Positions 50,178 through 57,701 of a stretch of DNA of 57,701 nucleotides are shown in pieces. The position numbers and the translations under genes are program-made. The stretch's first letter is position 1; each line of letters starts with the position of its first letter. The stretch is from positions 1 through 57,701 of the forward strand of contig JAAXGX010000178.1 of NCBI GenBank assembly GCA_012271165.1, written 5' to 3'. The notes under the pieces were generated by a model that was given only the letters and a program-made list of their open reading frames with translations, was not told the DNA's origin and did not search any database. This DNA is from Vicinamibacteraceae bacterium. Its GTDB lineage: Bacteria > Acidobacteriota > Vicinamibacteria > Vicinamibacterales > UBA8438.

Positions 50178-51935
50178 CTAGCGGGGTTCCGTGCTGGCGG
50201 CCCCGCGGCCGTCGCCCTCCCGCTCGTCGGCGTGATAGCCCAGCAGCCCGAAGGTGACACGCGTTCCGGCCGCCGGATCGGCGCCGAGCTCCCGCAGGAG
50301 GTCCGCAATCTCAGGATGCTCGACGTACGTGGTGCAGCAGATCATGTGGCCGCGCGCGAGCCGCAGGGGGGTCTGGTCCTCCCAGTCGGTGGCGTCGAGG
50401 TCGGCGCCGTGCGCGACCAGGAACCGGATGAGGTCGCCGGCCGCATGGTAGACGGACCCGTGCAGCGCGGTAGCGCCCCACTCGTTCGCCGCGTTGATGT
50501 CGAGCCCCAGCTCGAGGGCGTAGCGCGCCGCGTCGATCGCCCGGTGCTGGTCCCACTCGTAGTAGGTGATGTCCCGGGCGGCCCGCTTGCCCAGCCCGGC
50601 CGCCAGGATCAGCGCCGTGGTGCCGTCGTCGGTCGTCGCGAACGGGTCGGCGCCGGCCGCGGCGAGGATCCGCATCGCCTCGACGTCGACCGACTTGGCC
50701 GCCACCAGGAAGGGCGTGGTCCCCACCTGGGTCAGGCGGCCGGCGCCGGGGGAGGCGAACACGCCCACCTCGAACGCGTCGGTGAAGCGCTTGGGGCGGT
50801 CCATCCGGGCGTCCGGATCGGCCCCGGCGGCCAGCAGGGCGCGCAGCGCACGGTGCTGGCCGGTTGCGGCGGCGACGTGCAGCGCCGTGTAGCCCGCGAA
50901 GTCGACCGCTTCCGCGCCGGTCTCCGCCGGTGCGGCGCCCCGCGTTCCGCCCGCCCGTGCGTAGTGGTCCCGCGCGGCGTGGCGCCGATCGTAGTTCGGT
51001 GCGGCGCCGCGGTCGATCAGCAGCAGCGCCAGCTCCTCGTGCCGCTTCGTGAGGGCCAGCATGAGCGCCGAGACGCCGTCCGGCGACGCGTCGTTGACGT
51101 CCGCGCCGTTGTCGAGCAGCACCCGGACCGTCTCGCCGTCGCCGGCCAGCACGGCGTACAGCAACGGGGTGAAGCCGCCCGCCGTCCGCGGCGGATCGGT
51201 CTCCCCGTCGCGCGGAAACTCCGCCGGGTTGGCTGCCTCGCCCTCCCGCAGCAGGATGGGCCCGCGCCGCGGCCGCCGCCGGCGCGGCACGAAGGCCGTG
51301 GCCGCCGTACGGGCGTCGACGAGCGCGGCGCCGTGGTCGATCAGCGCCTGTGTCGTTGCGGCATGCGCTTCGGCGGCGGCCCACATCAGGGCGGTATGCC
51401 CGCCGGCCGTCCTGGCGTTCGGATTCGCCCCCGCCGCGGCCAGCCGCCGCACGACCTCGACGCTGCCGGCCCGCGCGGCGAGCATGAGGGCCGTATCGCC
51501 GGCGGGACGGGCGGCGTCCGGCTCGGCGCCCGCGCCGAGGAGCAGCTCGACCATCGCCAAGCTGCCGTTGGCGGCGGCGAGCATCAGCGGCGTCACGCCC
51601 AGGTCGTTCGCCGCGCCGGCGTCGGCGCCGGCGGCAATCAGCTCCGACGCCAGGTCGACCTCGTTCCAGTGCGCCGACCAGGCCAGGGCGGTGGCGCCGT
51701 CGCCCTGCGGCGCGTTCACGGCGCCGCCGGCGGCCAGCAGCTCGCGGGCCGTATCGAAGTCACGCTGCTGCACCGCCTCCACCAGTCGGCGGTCGGAACC
51801 GGCGGACGATGAGGCCGGCTGCGCGGCGGCGGCGCCGCTCATCCAGGGTGTGGCGACGGCGAGGACACCGGCCAGCGCGACCGCGGCGGCGGACCGGGTG
51901 CTTGGCGCAGACCTCATCGCGGGCTGGGAGGGCAT
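50178..51935 (-). CDS. Exported ankyrin-repeat protein
   Basis: This 585-residue protein has a signal peptide (ending near AAAAQ, residue 38) followed by about nine or ten ankyrin repeats (e.g. DGATALAWSAHWNE, GVTPLMLAAANGS, GDTALMLAARAGS, GHTALMWAAAEAH, GYTALHVAAATGQ), interrupted by an Arg/Pro-rich insert near residue 208. AGGA precedes the ATG. It is the first gene of the operon with DUF1592 and DUF1552 proteins and so may be their periplasmic protein-binding partner. No enzyme domain is visible. Confidence 0.9.
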   Translation of the reverse strand: MPSQPAMRSAPSTRSAAAVALAGVLAVATPWMSGAAAAQPASSSAGSDRRLVEAVQQRDFDTARELLAAGGAVNAPQGDGATALAWSAHWNEVDLASELIAAGADAGAANDLGVTPLMLAAANGSLAMVELLLGAGAEPDAARPAGDTALMLAARAGSVEVVRRLAAAGANPNARTAGGHTALMWAAAEAHAATTQALIDHGAALVDARTAATAFVPRRRRPRRGPILLREGEAANPAEFPRDGETDPPRTAGGFTPLLYAVLAGDGETVRVLLDNGADVNDASPDGVSALMLALTKRHEELALLLIDRGAAPNYDRRHAARDHYARAGGTRGAAPAETGAEAVDFAGYTALHVAAATGQHRALRALLAAGADPDARMDRPKRFTDAFEVGVFASPGAGRLTQVGTTPFLVAAKSVDVEAMRILAAAGADPFATTDDGTTALILAAGLGKRAARDITYYEWDQHRAIDAARYALELGLDINAANEWGATALHGSVYHAAGDLIRFLVAHGADLDATDWEDQTPLRLARGHMICCTTYVEHPEIADLLRELGADPAAGTRVTFGLLGYHADEREGDGRGAASTEPR

Positions 51936-52116
51936 GAGAAATCCTAGCGCAGATCGAGCGTAAGCCGCTACCGTCGTGCAGGTTAGTCGCGGCGGCCACC
52001 GCCACGCGGCCCGCGGCGGCCGTCGCCCGGGCGCCGCGCGCGGAGCCGGCGCCCGGTGTTGGAACTGCCGGGACGCCATGCTATCGTTCGGAGACGTCGG
52101 GCTCGCGGCGTTGCCA

Positions 52117-53973
52117 ATGACGACTGCTCGTGCCGCCACGTTGCTGCCGGTGCTGATTCTGACGGCCTCCGTGGCGCCGGCCGCGGCCCAGTCGGCCGCG
52201 GGCGACGTTGCGTGCCGCGTCGAGATGGTGCCGATGCGGGACGGCGTGCGGCTGGCCACCGAGGTGTACCTGCCCGCCCGGCCCGGCCGCCATCCGGTGG
52301 TCCTCACGCGCAGTCCCTACACGCGCGGCAGCCTGGCCGCCGGCAGCAACTGCGACAACGCACGCCTGCTGGACTTCGCCCGCCGCGGCTATGTCGGCCT
52401 GGGCCAGGATGCGCGCGGGCGGTACCGCTCCGGCGGGGCGTTCGATCCGTTTCGGCAGGAGGGCGGCGACGGGTACGACACGGTCGAGTGGGCCGCGGCG
52501 CAGCCGTGGTCCGACGGCCGCGTCGGCATCTTCGGCGGCTCGTATGTGGGCGTGACGACGCTGCAGGCCGCGCTGCGGTCGCCGCCGCACCTGGTGACCG
52601 CCGTGGCGGAGATCACGGCATCGGACTATCACGACAACTGGACGTACGTGAACGGCGCCTTCGACCTGCACCTGAACCTCGGCTGGACGCTGGCCTTCTT
52701 CGTCGCCGACAGCTACCGGCGCAGCCTGGACGGCTCGGGGCTGTCACTGACGGAGATCGACCGCCGCGTGGCCGCCCGGCTGGAGGCCGGCCGCCGCGAC
52801 CTGCTCACGAAGTGGATCTGGACGCTGCCGCTCAACAGCATGCCGGCCTTCCGCGCGGACGCGCCCTACTACTACGACTGGCTGGCGCATCCGGACTACG
52901 ACAGCTACTGGCGGGAGGTCGACGTCGAGCAGGGCTACGGCGACATCACCGTGCCGGTGCTGCACACCGGCGGCTGGTACGACGTCTTCGCCGTCGGGAC
53001 CGTCCGCAACTTCACGGGGATGCGGACCGGCGCGGGGTCGCCCGCCGCGCGGAGCGGCACGAAGCTGGTCATGACCTGCTGCGGGCACACGCGGGAGCAG
53101 GGGCTGATCGACTGGGGTCCGGAGGCGCAGACGTTCGACGAGACGCTGACGGCCCGCTGGTTCGACCATCACCTCCAGGGGGCCGACAACGGCATCGACC
53201 GCGAGCCCGCCGCGCGCCTCTTCGTGATGGTGCCGCCCGACACCGGCACGCAGGGGGGCGGCTTCTACCTCGCTGCCGACGACTTTCCGCCGCCCGCCGC
53301 GCGGCCGGTGCGCCTCTACCTGGCCAGCGGCGGCCGGGCCAACACGCGCCACGGCGACGGGACGCTCGGCCGGGATGCGGCGGCCGGGCCGCCCGATCGC
53401 TTCGTGTACGACCCGGCGGATCCCGTCCCCACGCTGGGCGGCAACCTGTGCTGCGGCGACTTTCTCATGCGCGGGGCGCTGGACCAGTCCGCGGTCGAGC
53501 TGCGGGACGACGTGCTCGTGTACACGAGCGAGCCGCTCGCTGCCGACCTCGCGGTGATCGGTCCGGTCACCGTCAGGCTGTGGGCCGCCTCGAGCGCCCG
53601 CGACACCGACTTCACGGCCAAGCTGGTCGACGTGCACCTCGACGGCATTGCGCACAACGTGCTCGACCGGATCGTCCGGGCGCGCTACCGCCGCGGATCC
53701 AAGAGCGCCCCGTCGCTGATCACGCCGGGAGAGGTCTACGAGTACGCCATCCCCCTCGGCGACACGGCCACCGTGTTCCGGCGCGGCCACCGCATCCGGC
53801 TCGAGGTCAGCTCGTCCAACTTCCCGCACTACGACCGCAATCCGAACACCGGTCACGCGTTCGGCCAGGACGCCGAAACCGTCGTCGCCACGCAGACCAT
53901 CTTCCACGACCCGCAGCGTCCTTCCCATGTCGAGCTGTCCGTGGTCCCGGACGTGAGCATCCCGCACCCATGA
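52117..53973 (+). CDS. Exported X-Pro dipeptidyl-peptidase/CocE-family hydrolase (S15)
   Basis: This 618-residue alpha/beta-hydrolase has a signal peptide (MTTARAATLLPVL core, AAAQ near 25), the N-terminal VEMVPMRDGVRLATEVYLP strand set near 36-54, the nucleophile S142 in FGGSYVG, and a C-terminal jelly-roll domain (GPVTVRLWA near 487 to the end). Substrates of the family are acyl-proline peptides or esters such as cocaine. An ATG 39 bases upstream (52078) is possible. The stop overlaps the metallo-beta-lactamase-fold gene (ATGA), so it heads a four-gene operon. Confidence 0.9.
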   Translation: MTTARAATLLPVLILTASVAPAAAQSAAGDVACRVEMVPMRDGVRLATEVYLPARPGRHPVVLTRSPYTRGSLAAGSNCDNARLLDFARRGYVGLGQDARGRYRSGGAFDPFRQEGGDGYDTVEWAAAQPWSDGRVGIFGGSYVGVTTLQAALRSPPHLVTAVAEITASDYHDNWTYVNGAFDLHLNLGWTLAFFVADSYRRSLDGSGLSLTEIDRRVAARLEAGRRDLLTKWIWTLPLNSMPAFRADAPYYYDWLAHPDYDSYWREVDVEQGYGDITVPVLHTGGWYDVFAVGTVRNFTGMRTGAGSPAARSGTKLVMTCCGHTREQGLIDWGPEAQTFDETLTARWFDHHLQGADNGIDREPAARLFVMVPPDTGTQGGGFYLAADDFPPPAARPVRLYLASGGRANTRHGDGTLGRDAAAGPPDRFVYDPADPVPTLGGNLCCGDFLMRGALDQSAVELRDDVLVYTSEPLAADLAVIGPVTVRLWAASSARDTDFTAKLVDVHLDGIAHNVLDRIVRARYRRGSKSAPSLITPGEVYEYAIPLGDTATVFRRGHRIRLEVSSSNFPHYDRNPNTGHAFGQDAETVVATQTIFHDPQRPSHVELSVVPDVSIPHP

Positions 53974-54935
53974 GGACCCGGCGGCATTCGCAACGGTCGT
54001 TCCGGGCCGCAGCGGCGGCCGCGTGGCTGGCGCTGGCGGCGGCGCCCGGCGCGCAGGCGCCCGGCGGTGCCGAGGCGCTGATCCGGGAAGGCATCATCGA
54101 GCGGATTTCGGAGCACGTGCACGTGATTCCGCAGCAAGGGGTCCGGCTGGTGCCCAACGTGGGCATCGTCGTCGGCAGCCGCGCGACGCTGGTGGTCGAT
54201 ACGGGGCTCGGACCCGTCAATGCCCAGACCATCCTGCGCGAAGTCGCCCGGGTGCGGCGGGGTCCCGACCTGTACGTGGCCAGCACCCACTATCATGCAG
54301 AGCACGCGGCAGGGGAGGCGGCGTTTCCCGCCTCCGCCACGCTCGTGCGCGCGCGGTCCCAGCAGCGGGACATCGACGAGCTGGGCGCGGACGGACTCCT
54401 GCGGTTCCGCAGCTTCTCGCCGCTGGTCGCGGAGCTGCTGGCCGGCGTGCGGTATCGCGCCGCGGACGTCGTCTTCGAGCGCGAGCATGCGCTCGATCTG
54501 GGCGGCGTGCGGGCCCGGCTGCTGGCCCTGGGCCCCACCCACACCCGCGGCGACACGATGGTGTACGTGGAAGGCGACGGCGTGCTGCTCGCCGGCGACG
54601 TCGTGATGAACCGGCAGTTTCCGGTCTTCATCGGACCGACATCGAGCGTCGCCGCCTGGCGCGGCGCGCTGGAGGCGCTGACGGCGCTCGAGGTGCGGCA
54701 TGTCGTGCCGAGCCACGGTCCGCTCGGCGACGGCTCGCTGATCGACGAGCAGCGGACCTATCTGGAGACGCTGGACGCCCAGGTGCGCGGGCTCAGGGTG
54801 TCCGGCCGCTCGGCCGACGAGACGGCCGAGCTGGTGACGGGTGCCATGCAGGCCGCCTACCCGGGCTGGACGGGAGCGCGCTGGATCGGCGCCGCCGCCC
54901 GCGCGGCGTATCGCGAGGCGACCCGGCAGGAGTGA
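53970..54935 (+). CDS. Exported metallo-beta-lactamase-fold hydrolase, first copy
   Basis: This 321-residue protein has an N-terminal signal (to about 28) and the MBL fold. The first metal site is H107-x-H109-x-E111-H112 (THYHAEH), so the usual aspartate of HXHXDH is glutamate. Further ligands are in PTHTRGD near 190, LAGDVVM near 211 and PSHGP near 250. It overlaps the S15 gene by four bases and precedes the HupE gene by seven. The substrate is unknown; the modified site is the notable feature. Confidence 0.88.
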   Translation: MRTRRHSQRSFRAAAAAAWLALAAAPGAQAPGGAEALIREGIIERISEHVHVIPQQGVRLVPNVGIVVGSRATLVVDTGLGPVNAQTILREVARVRRGPDLYVASTHYHAEHAAGEAAFPASATLVRARSQQRDIDELGADGLLRFRSFSPLVAELLAGVRYRAADVVFEREHALDLGGVRARLLALGPTHTRGDTMVYVEGDGVLLAGDVVMNRQFPVFIGPTSSVAAWRGALEALTALEVRHVVPSHGPLGDGSLIDEQRTYLETLDAQVRGLRVSGRSADETAELVTGAMQAAYPGWTGARWIGAAARAAYREATRQE

Positions 54936-54942
54936 GACTCAC

Positions 54943-56028
54943 ATGCGTGATTTCTTCGGGCGACGCTGGCGGATTGCGGGGCTGCTGGCCGTGCTGTGGC
55001 TCATCTCCGGGCGGGTGGCGGCCGCGCACCCGATTCCGTTCAGCTATCTGGACCTGCGCATCGGCGGCGAGGCGATCGAGGCGTCCCTCGTCGCCCACAT
55101 GATCGACCTCGCGCACGAGCTCGGCATCGACGAGCCGGAGCGGCTGCTCGTGCCCGGCGTGGCCGAGCGGCGCGCCGGCGAGATCGGCGAGATCCTGGGG
55201 GCGCGGCTGGAGCTGGCCGCCGGGGGCCGCGCGCTGACCGCCGTCTGGGCGGAGCCCGAGGTGCTGCGCGACCGGCAGTCGGTGCGGCTGCGCTTCGCGT
55301 ACGACCTCGAGCGGATGCCGGGCAGCCTCATCGTGACCGCCGACCTGTTTCCGTACGATCCGCAGCACCAGACGTTCCTCAACGTGTACGAGGGCGACGA
55401 CCTGCGGACGCAGGCCATCCTCGACACGGACCACCCCCGGACGGAGTACTTCACCGGCACCTGGCAGGGGACCGGCGCCGTGATCGGGAAGTTCGTGCCG
55501 CAGGGCGTGCACCACATCATGATCGGTCCGGACCACGTGCTGTTCCTGATCGGCCTGCTGCTGCTCGGCGGCTCGATCCGCAAGCTGCTCATCGTGATCA
55601 CGGCGTTCACGCTGGCGCACAGCATCACGCTGTCGGCGGCCGTGCTCAACCTGTTCAACCCGCCGGCGCACCTGGTGGAGCCGGCCATCGCGCTGAGCAT
55701 CGTCTGCGTCGGGGCGGACAACCTGCTGGTGGGCGACGGCCGCGACATGCGGGCGTGGATCGCGCTGGGATTCGGCCTGATTCACGGGTTCGGCTTCGCG
55801 TCCGTGCTGCGCGCCATGGAGCTGCCGACGCGCGACGTGGCCTGGTCGCTGCTGTCGTTCAACGTCGGCGTGGAGCTCGGGCAGGTCGCAATCGTGATAG
55901 TGGCGGCGTGGCTGCTCGCCGCGCTGAGGAACTGGAGCGCGGTCGCCGGGCGCCGCCTGGCCGTCGGCGGGTCCGTGGTGGTCATCCTGGCCGGCACGTT
56001 CTGGTTCGTGGAACGGGTGTTCTTCTAG
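54943..56028 (+). CDS. hupE: HupE/UreJ-family membrane protein with extracytoplasmic N-terminal domain
   Basis: This 361-residue protein has a signal peptide (to about 27), a 150-residue periplasmic part (about 28-180) and a membrane HupE/UreJ domain with six to seven helices. Metal-binding-type histidines occur in QGVHHIMIGPDHVLFL near 187, TAFTLAHSITL near 222 and GFGLIHGFGFAS near 273. HupE/UreJ proteins transport nickel or cobalt. Here it lies between two MBL-fold hydrolases, so it may supply or export metal in connection with them. Start seven bases after the first MBL gene. Confidence 0.88.
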   Translation: MRDFFGRRWRIAGLLAVLWLISGRVAAAHPIPFSYLDLRIGGEAIEASLVAHMIDLAHELGIDEPERLLVPGVAERRAGEIGEILGARLELAAGGRALTAVWAEPEVLRDRQSVRLRFAYDLERMPGSLIVTADLFPYDPQHQTFLNVYEGDDLRTQAILDTDHPRTEYFTGTWQGTGAVIGKFVPQGVHHIMIGPDHVLFLIGLLLLGGSIRKLLIVITAFTLAHSITLSAAVLNLFNPPAHLVEPAIALSIVCVGADNLLVGDGRDMRAWIALGFGLIHGFGFASVLRAMELPTRDVAWSLLSFNVGVELGQVAIVIVAAWLLAALRNWSAVAGRRLAVGGSVVVILAGTFWFVERVFF

Positions 56029-56042
56029 GGGAGGAGTTGCAA

Positions 56043-56948
56043 ATGAGGCGAGGAACGCTGCTGGGGGTCGTGATTGCAGTCGGTGCCGTGTCGATGGCGG
56101 TCGGTGTGGCACAGGGGCCGTCGCCGGCCCAGCTCGACGCCGCCGGCCTGGTGCAGGTCAAGGACAACCTCTACTACATCGCCGGCGAGGGGCCGTGGAA
56201 CCGCGACGCGTTCAGCGGCGGCAACGTCGGCGTGTTCATCGCCAGCGAGGGCGTGACCATCGTCGACACCAAGCTGCCCGGGTGGGGGCCGACCATCCTG
56301 GATCGCATCCGGACCGTCACCGACAAGCCGGTCGTGGCCATCATCAACACGCACACGCACGGCGACCACGTCGGGAGCAACAGCGCCTTCCCGGCCAGCG
56401 TCAACATCATCGCGCACGAGAACACCAAGGCGAACATGGAAGGGATGGACGCCTTCCAGGGCGACGGCGCCCGCTTCCTGCCGGACACCACGTACAGCGA
56501 GAAGATGTCGATCGGGTCGGGCGACGGGCAGATCGATCTCTACCACTTCGGCCCGGGCCACACCAACGGCGACACGTTCATCGTCTTCCCCGCGCTGGGC
56601 GTGATACACACCGGCGACATGTTCCCGTGGAAGGACTCGCCGTTCATGGACCGCAGCAACGGCGGCAGCGGCGTGGCGTACCCCGAGACGCTGGCGAAGG
56701 CGGTGGCCGGCATCTCGGGCGTCGACACCGTGATCCCCGGCCACATCCCGATGACGTCGTGGAGCGACTTCGTGCGCTATCAGCGCTTCAACGCCGACGT
56801 GCTGGCGGCCGCCCGGGCGGGGCTCGAGAGCGGCCAGTCTGCGGAGCAGGCCATGGCGGCGTTCGACCTGTCGGACGGCTATCCGGACTACCGGACGGAT
56901 CGGCTGCAGGCGGCCTTCGAGACGATCTACGCCGAGCTGCAGGAGTAG
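56043..56948 (+). CDS. Exported metallo-beta-lactamase-fold hydrolase, second copy
   Basis: This 301-residue protein has a signal peptide (to about 24) and a canonical site H104-x-H106-x-D108-H109 (THTHGDHVG), with further ligands in GPGHTNGD near 175, VIHTGDMF near 196 and VIPGHIP near 239. GGAGGAG lies upstream. It differs from the first MBL gene, whose site has Glu, and may belong to the quinoprotein-relay or SoxH-like group. It ends 17 bases before a strong hairpin. Confidence 0.9.
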   Translation: MRRGTLLGVVIAVGAVSMAVGVAQGPSPAQLDAAGLVQVKDNLYYIAGEGPWNRDAFSGGNVGVFIASEGVTIVDTKLPGWGPTILDRIRTVTDKPVVAIINTHTHGDHVGSNSAFPASVNIIAHENTKANMEGMDAFQGDGARFLPDTTYSEKMSIGSGDGQIDLYHFGPGHTNGDTFIVFPALGVIHTGDMFPWKDSPFMDRSNGGSGVAYPETLAKAVAGISGVDTVIPGHIPMTSWSDFVRYQRFNADVLAAARAGLESGQSAEQAMAAFDLSDGYPDYRTDRLQAAFETIYAELQE

Positions 56949-56965
56949 GAGCTGCGGGAGCAGTC

Positions 56966-56999
56966 GGCGGGGGCCGGCCCGCCCGGGCCGGTCCCCGCC
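56966..56999. terminator. Strong bidirectional hairpin between convergent genes
   Basis: A 15-bp stem (56966-56980 with 56985-56999, one G-T pair) closes a 4-base GCCC loop. It lies midway between the second MBL gene and the convergent gene at the right edge, so it can end transcription from both sides. Confidence 0.75.
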
Positions 57000-57017
57000 G
57001 CGCTCCGTCGTGACCCG

Positions 57018-57701
57018 CTACCTCGCCTGCGCGCGCGCCTCCTCGACCCGCGCGCCGGCGAGGATGTTGTACAGGCCGTAGTTCCCCTCGTGGCAGGCGT
57101 ACTCGAACAGCGGTCCCTCGGTGCTCGTCAGGGGCAGCGAGCCGGTCCACGGCTGCGAGTAGACCGAGGCGTCCGTGATCGTCCACTGCCAGTCGAGGTT
57201 GTCCGCGTCGACGCGCCGGATGCGCTCGACCAGGTGCAGGTCCTCCCGCGAGCCGTTGAAGCTGTGCTTGCCGTTGAAGTTGGAGGTCTCGATGACCAGC
57301 GTGTCGCCCTCCCAGCGGCCGCGCGAGTCGCCGAGCCATTGCCGGATGCCGGCGTCGATGTGCGGCCGCCCGTCGAGCGGGATGATGCGCGCGTCGTGAA
57401 TCATCTCCTGGAAGATGACCACGTAGCCCGGCGCCTGCAGGATGTTCCAGTTGTTGTTGTAGTTGGTCGGCAGCGCGGGCAGCGCCCAGCGCGTGATGCA
57501 GCGGTCGTAGACGGACATGTCGAGCCACGTGTCGGGCGACTCGGCCTTCTCCCGCCGCGCGGCCCGCAACGCGTCCTCCCGCTCGCGGACGCCCGGATTC
57601 ATCGGGATGCGCCCGTCGGGCGGGTCGTCGATCATGGCCGTGCGGTTGTCCTCCTCGCCCCACTCGAACCAGAACTCGTTGTAGAAGCCCGGGTCGCCGT
57701 C
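57018..57701 (-). CDS. Uncharacterised conserved protein, 5' end outside the window
   Basis: The last 227 residues of a protein whose start lies beyond the right edge. The frame is open to the window end. Conserved-looking stretches include PPDGRIPMNP, RCITRWALPALP, APGYVVIFQEMIHDARIIPL, GDSRGRWEGDTLVIETSNFNG and GPLFEYACHEGNYGLYNIL. I recall this family as abundant and uncharacterised in Acidobacteria and some other secreting bacteria; no enzyme motif is recognised. Cysteines are few (CIT near the start of this part, ACH near the end). Confidence 0.85.
   Translation of the reverse strand, partial: DGDPGFYNEFWFEWGEEDNRTAMIDDPPDGRIPMNPGVREREDALRAARREKAESPDTWLDMSVYDRCITRWALPALPTNYNNNWNILQAPGYVVIFQEMIHDARIIPLDGRPHIDAGIRQWLGDSRGRWEGDTLVIETSNFNGKHSFNGSREDLHLVERIRRVDADNLDWQWTITDASVYSQPWTGSLPLTSTEGPLFEYACHEGNYGLYNILAGARVEEARAQAR

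Overview
This is a very GC-rich bacterial chromosomal segment, densely packed, with short spacers, many start/stop overlaps and no transposase, integrase, phage gene, rRNA or CRISPR array. CarD, Rex, a LytS/LytR pair, monomeric isocitrate dehydrogenase, MoxR/DUF58/vWA genes, DUF1592/DUF1552 proteins, secreted ankyrin repeats and the C-terminal family at the right edge together suggest an Acidobacteriota genome, probably the Vicinamibacteria branch. That placement is inferred from gene content, not from a phylogenetic marker.

Region 1 (1-9.6 kb) looks like a tungsten module: a tungstate ABC transporter (tupABC), mobA for the pterin cofactor, a convergent aldehyde:ferredoxin oxidoreductase, a MoaD/ThiS-like sulfur carrier, and a two-subunit NAD-linked formate dehydrogenase (fused NuoE-NuoF beta plus a 947-residue alpha), the architecture of the tungsten enzyme FDH1 of Methylorubrum extorquens. 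Region 2 (9.6-20.6 kb) is mostly housekeeping: tRNA-Leu(CAA), an exported methyltransferase, CarD, an acyltransferase, an Ig-like lipoprotein-sized protein, Rex-MoaC-acyl-CoA synthetase, signal peptidase I, a LytTR response regulator with its kinase, and a phospholipid-type methyltransferase.

Region 3 (20.3-34.7 kb) is one co-directional run of nine genes: zinc-ribbon protein, TPR metallopeptidase, DUF4159, MoxR ATPase, DUF58, BatA-like vWA protein, a 1109-residue membrane coiled-coil protein, a second vWA/GATase-like membrane protein, an exported caspase-fold-like protein that has lost its cysteine but carries an EF-hand loop, and a small zinc-ribbon membrane protein. The chaperone core is known; the flanking parts look like an undescribed envelope assembly or quality-control system.

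Region 4 (34.8-46.4 kb) has a divergent Lrp/AsnC regulator with a cupin gene facing a 2-oxoacid dehydrogenase E1-E2 pair, with two palindromic operator candidates between them, then a carboxylesterase, isocitrate dehydrogenase, an exported M20 peptidase and an M29-like protein. Region 5 (46.4-57.7 kb) has an ankyrin-DUF1592-DUF1552 operon, an S15 hydrolase-MBL-HupE-MBL operon and the end of an uncharacterised gene. A roughly 95-bp intergenic repeat with three stem-loops occurs seven times in the first 18.2 kb and is not seen afterwards.
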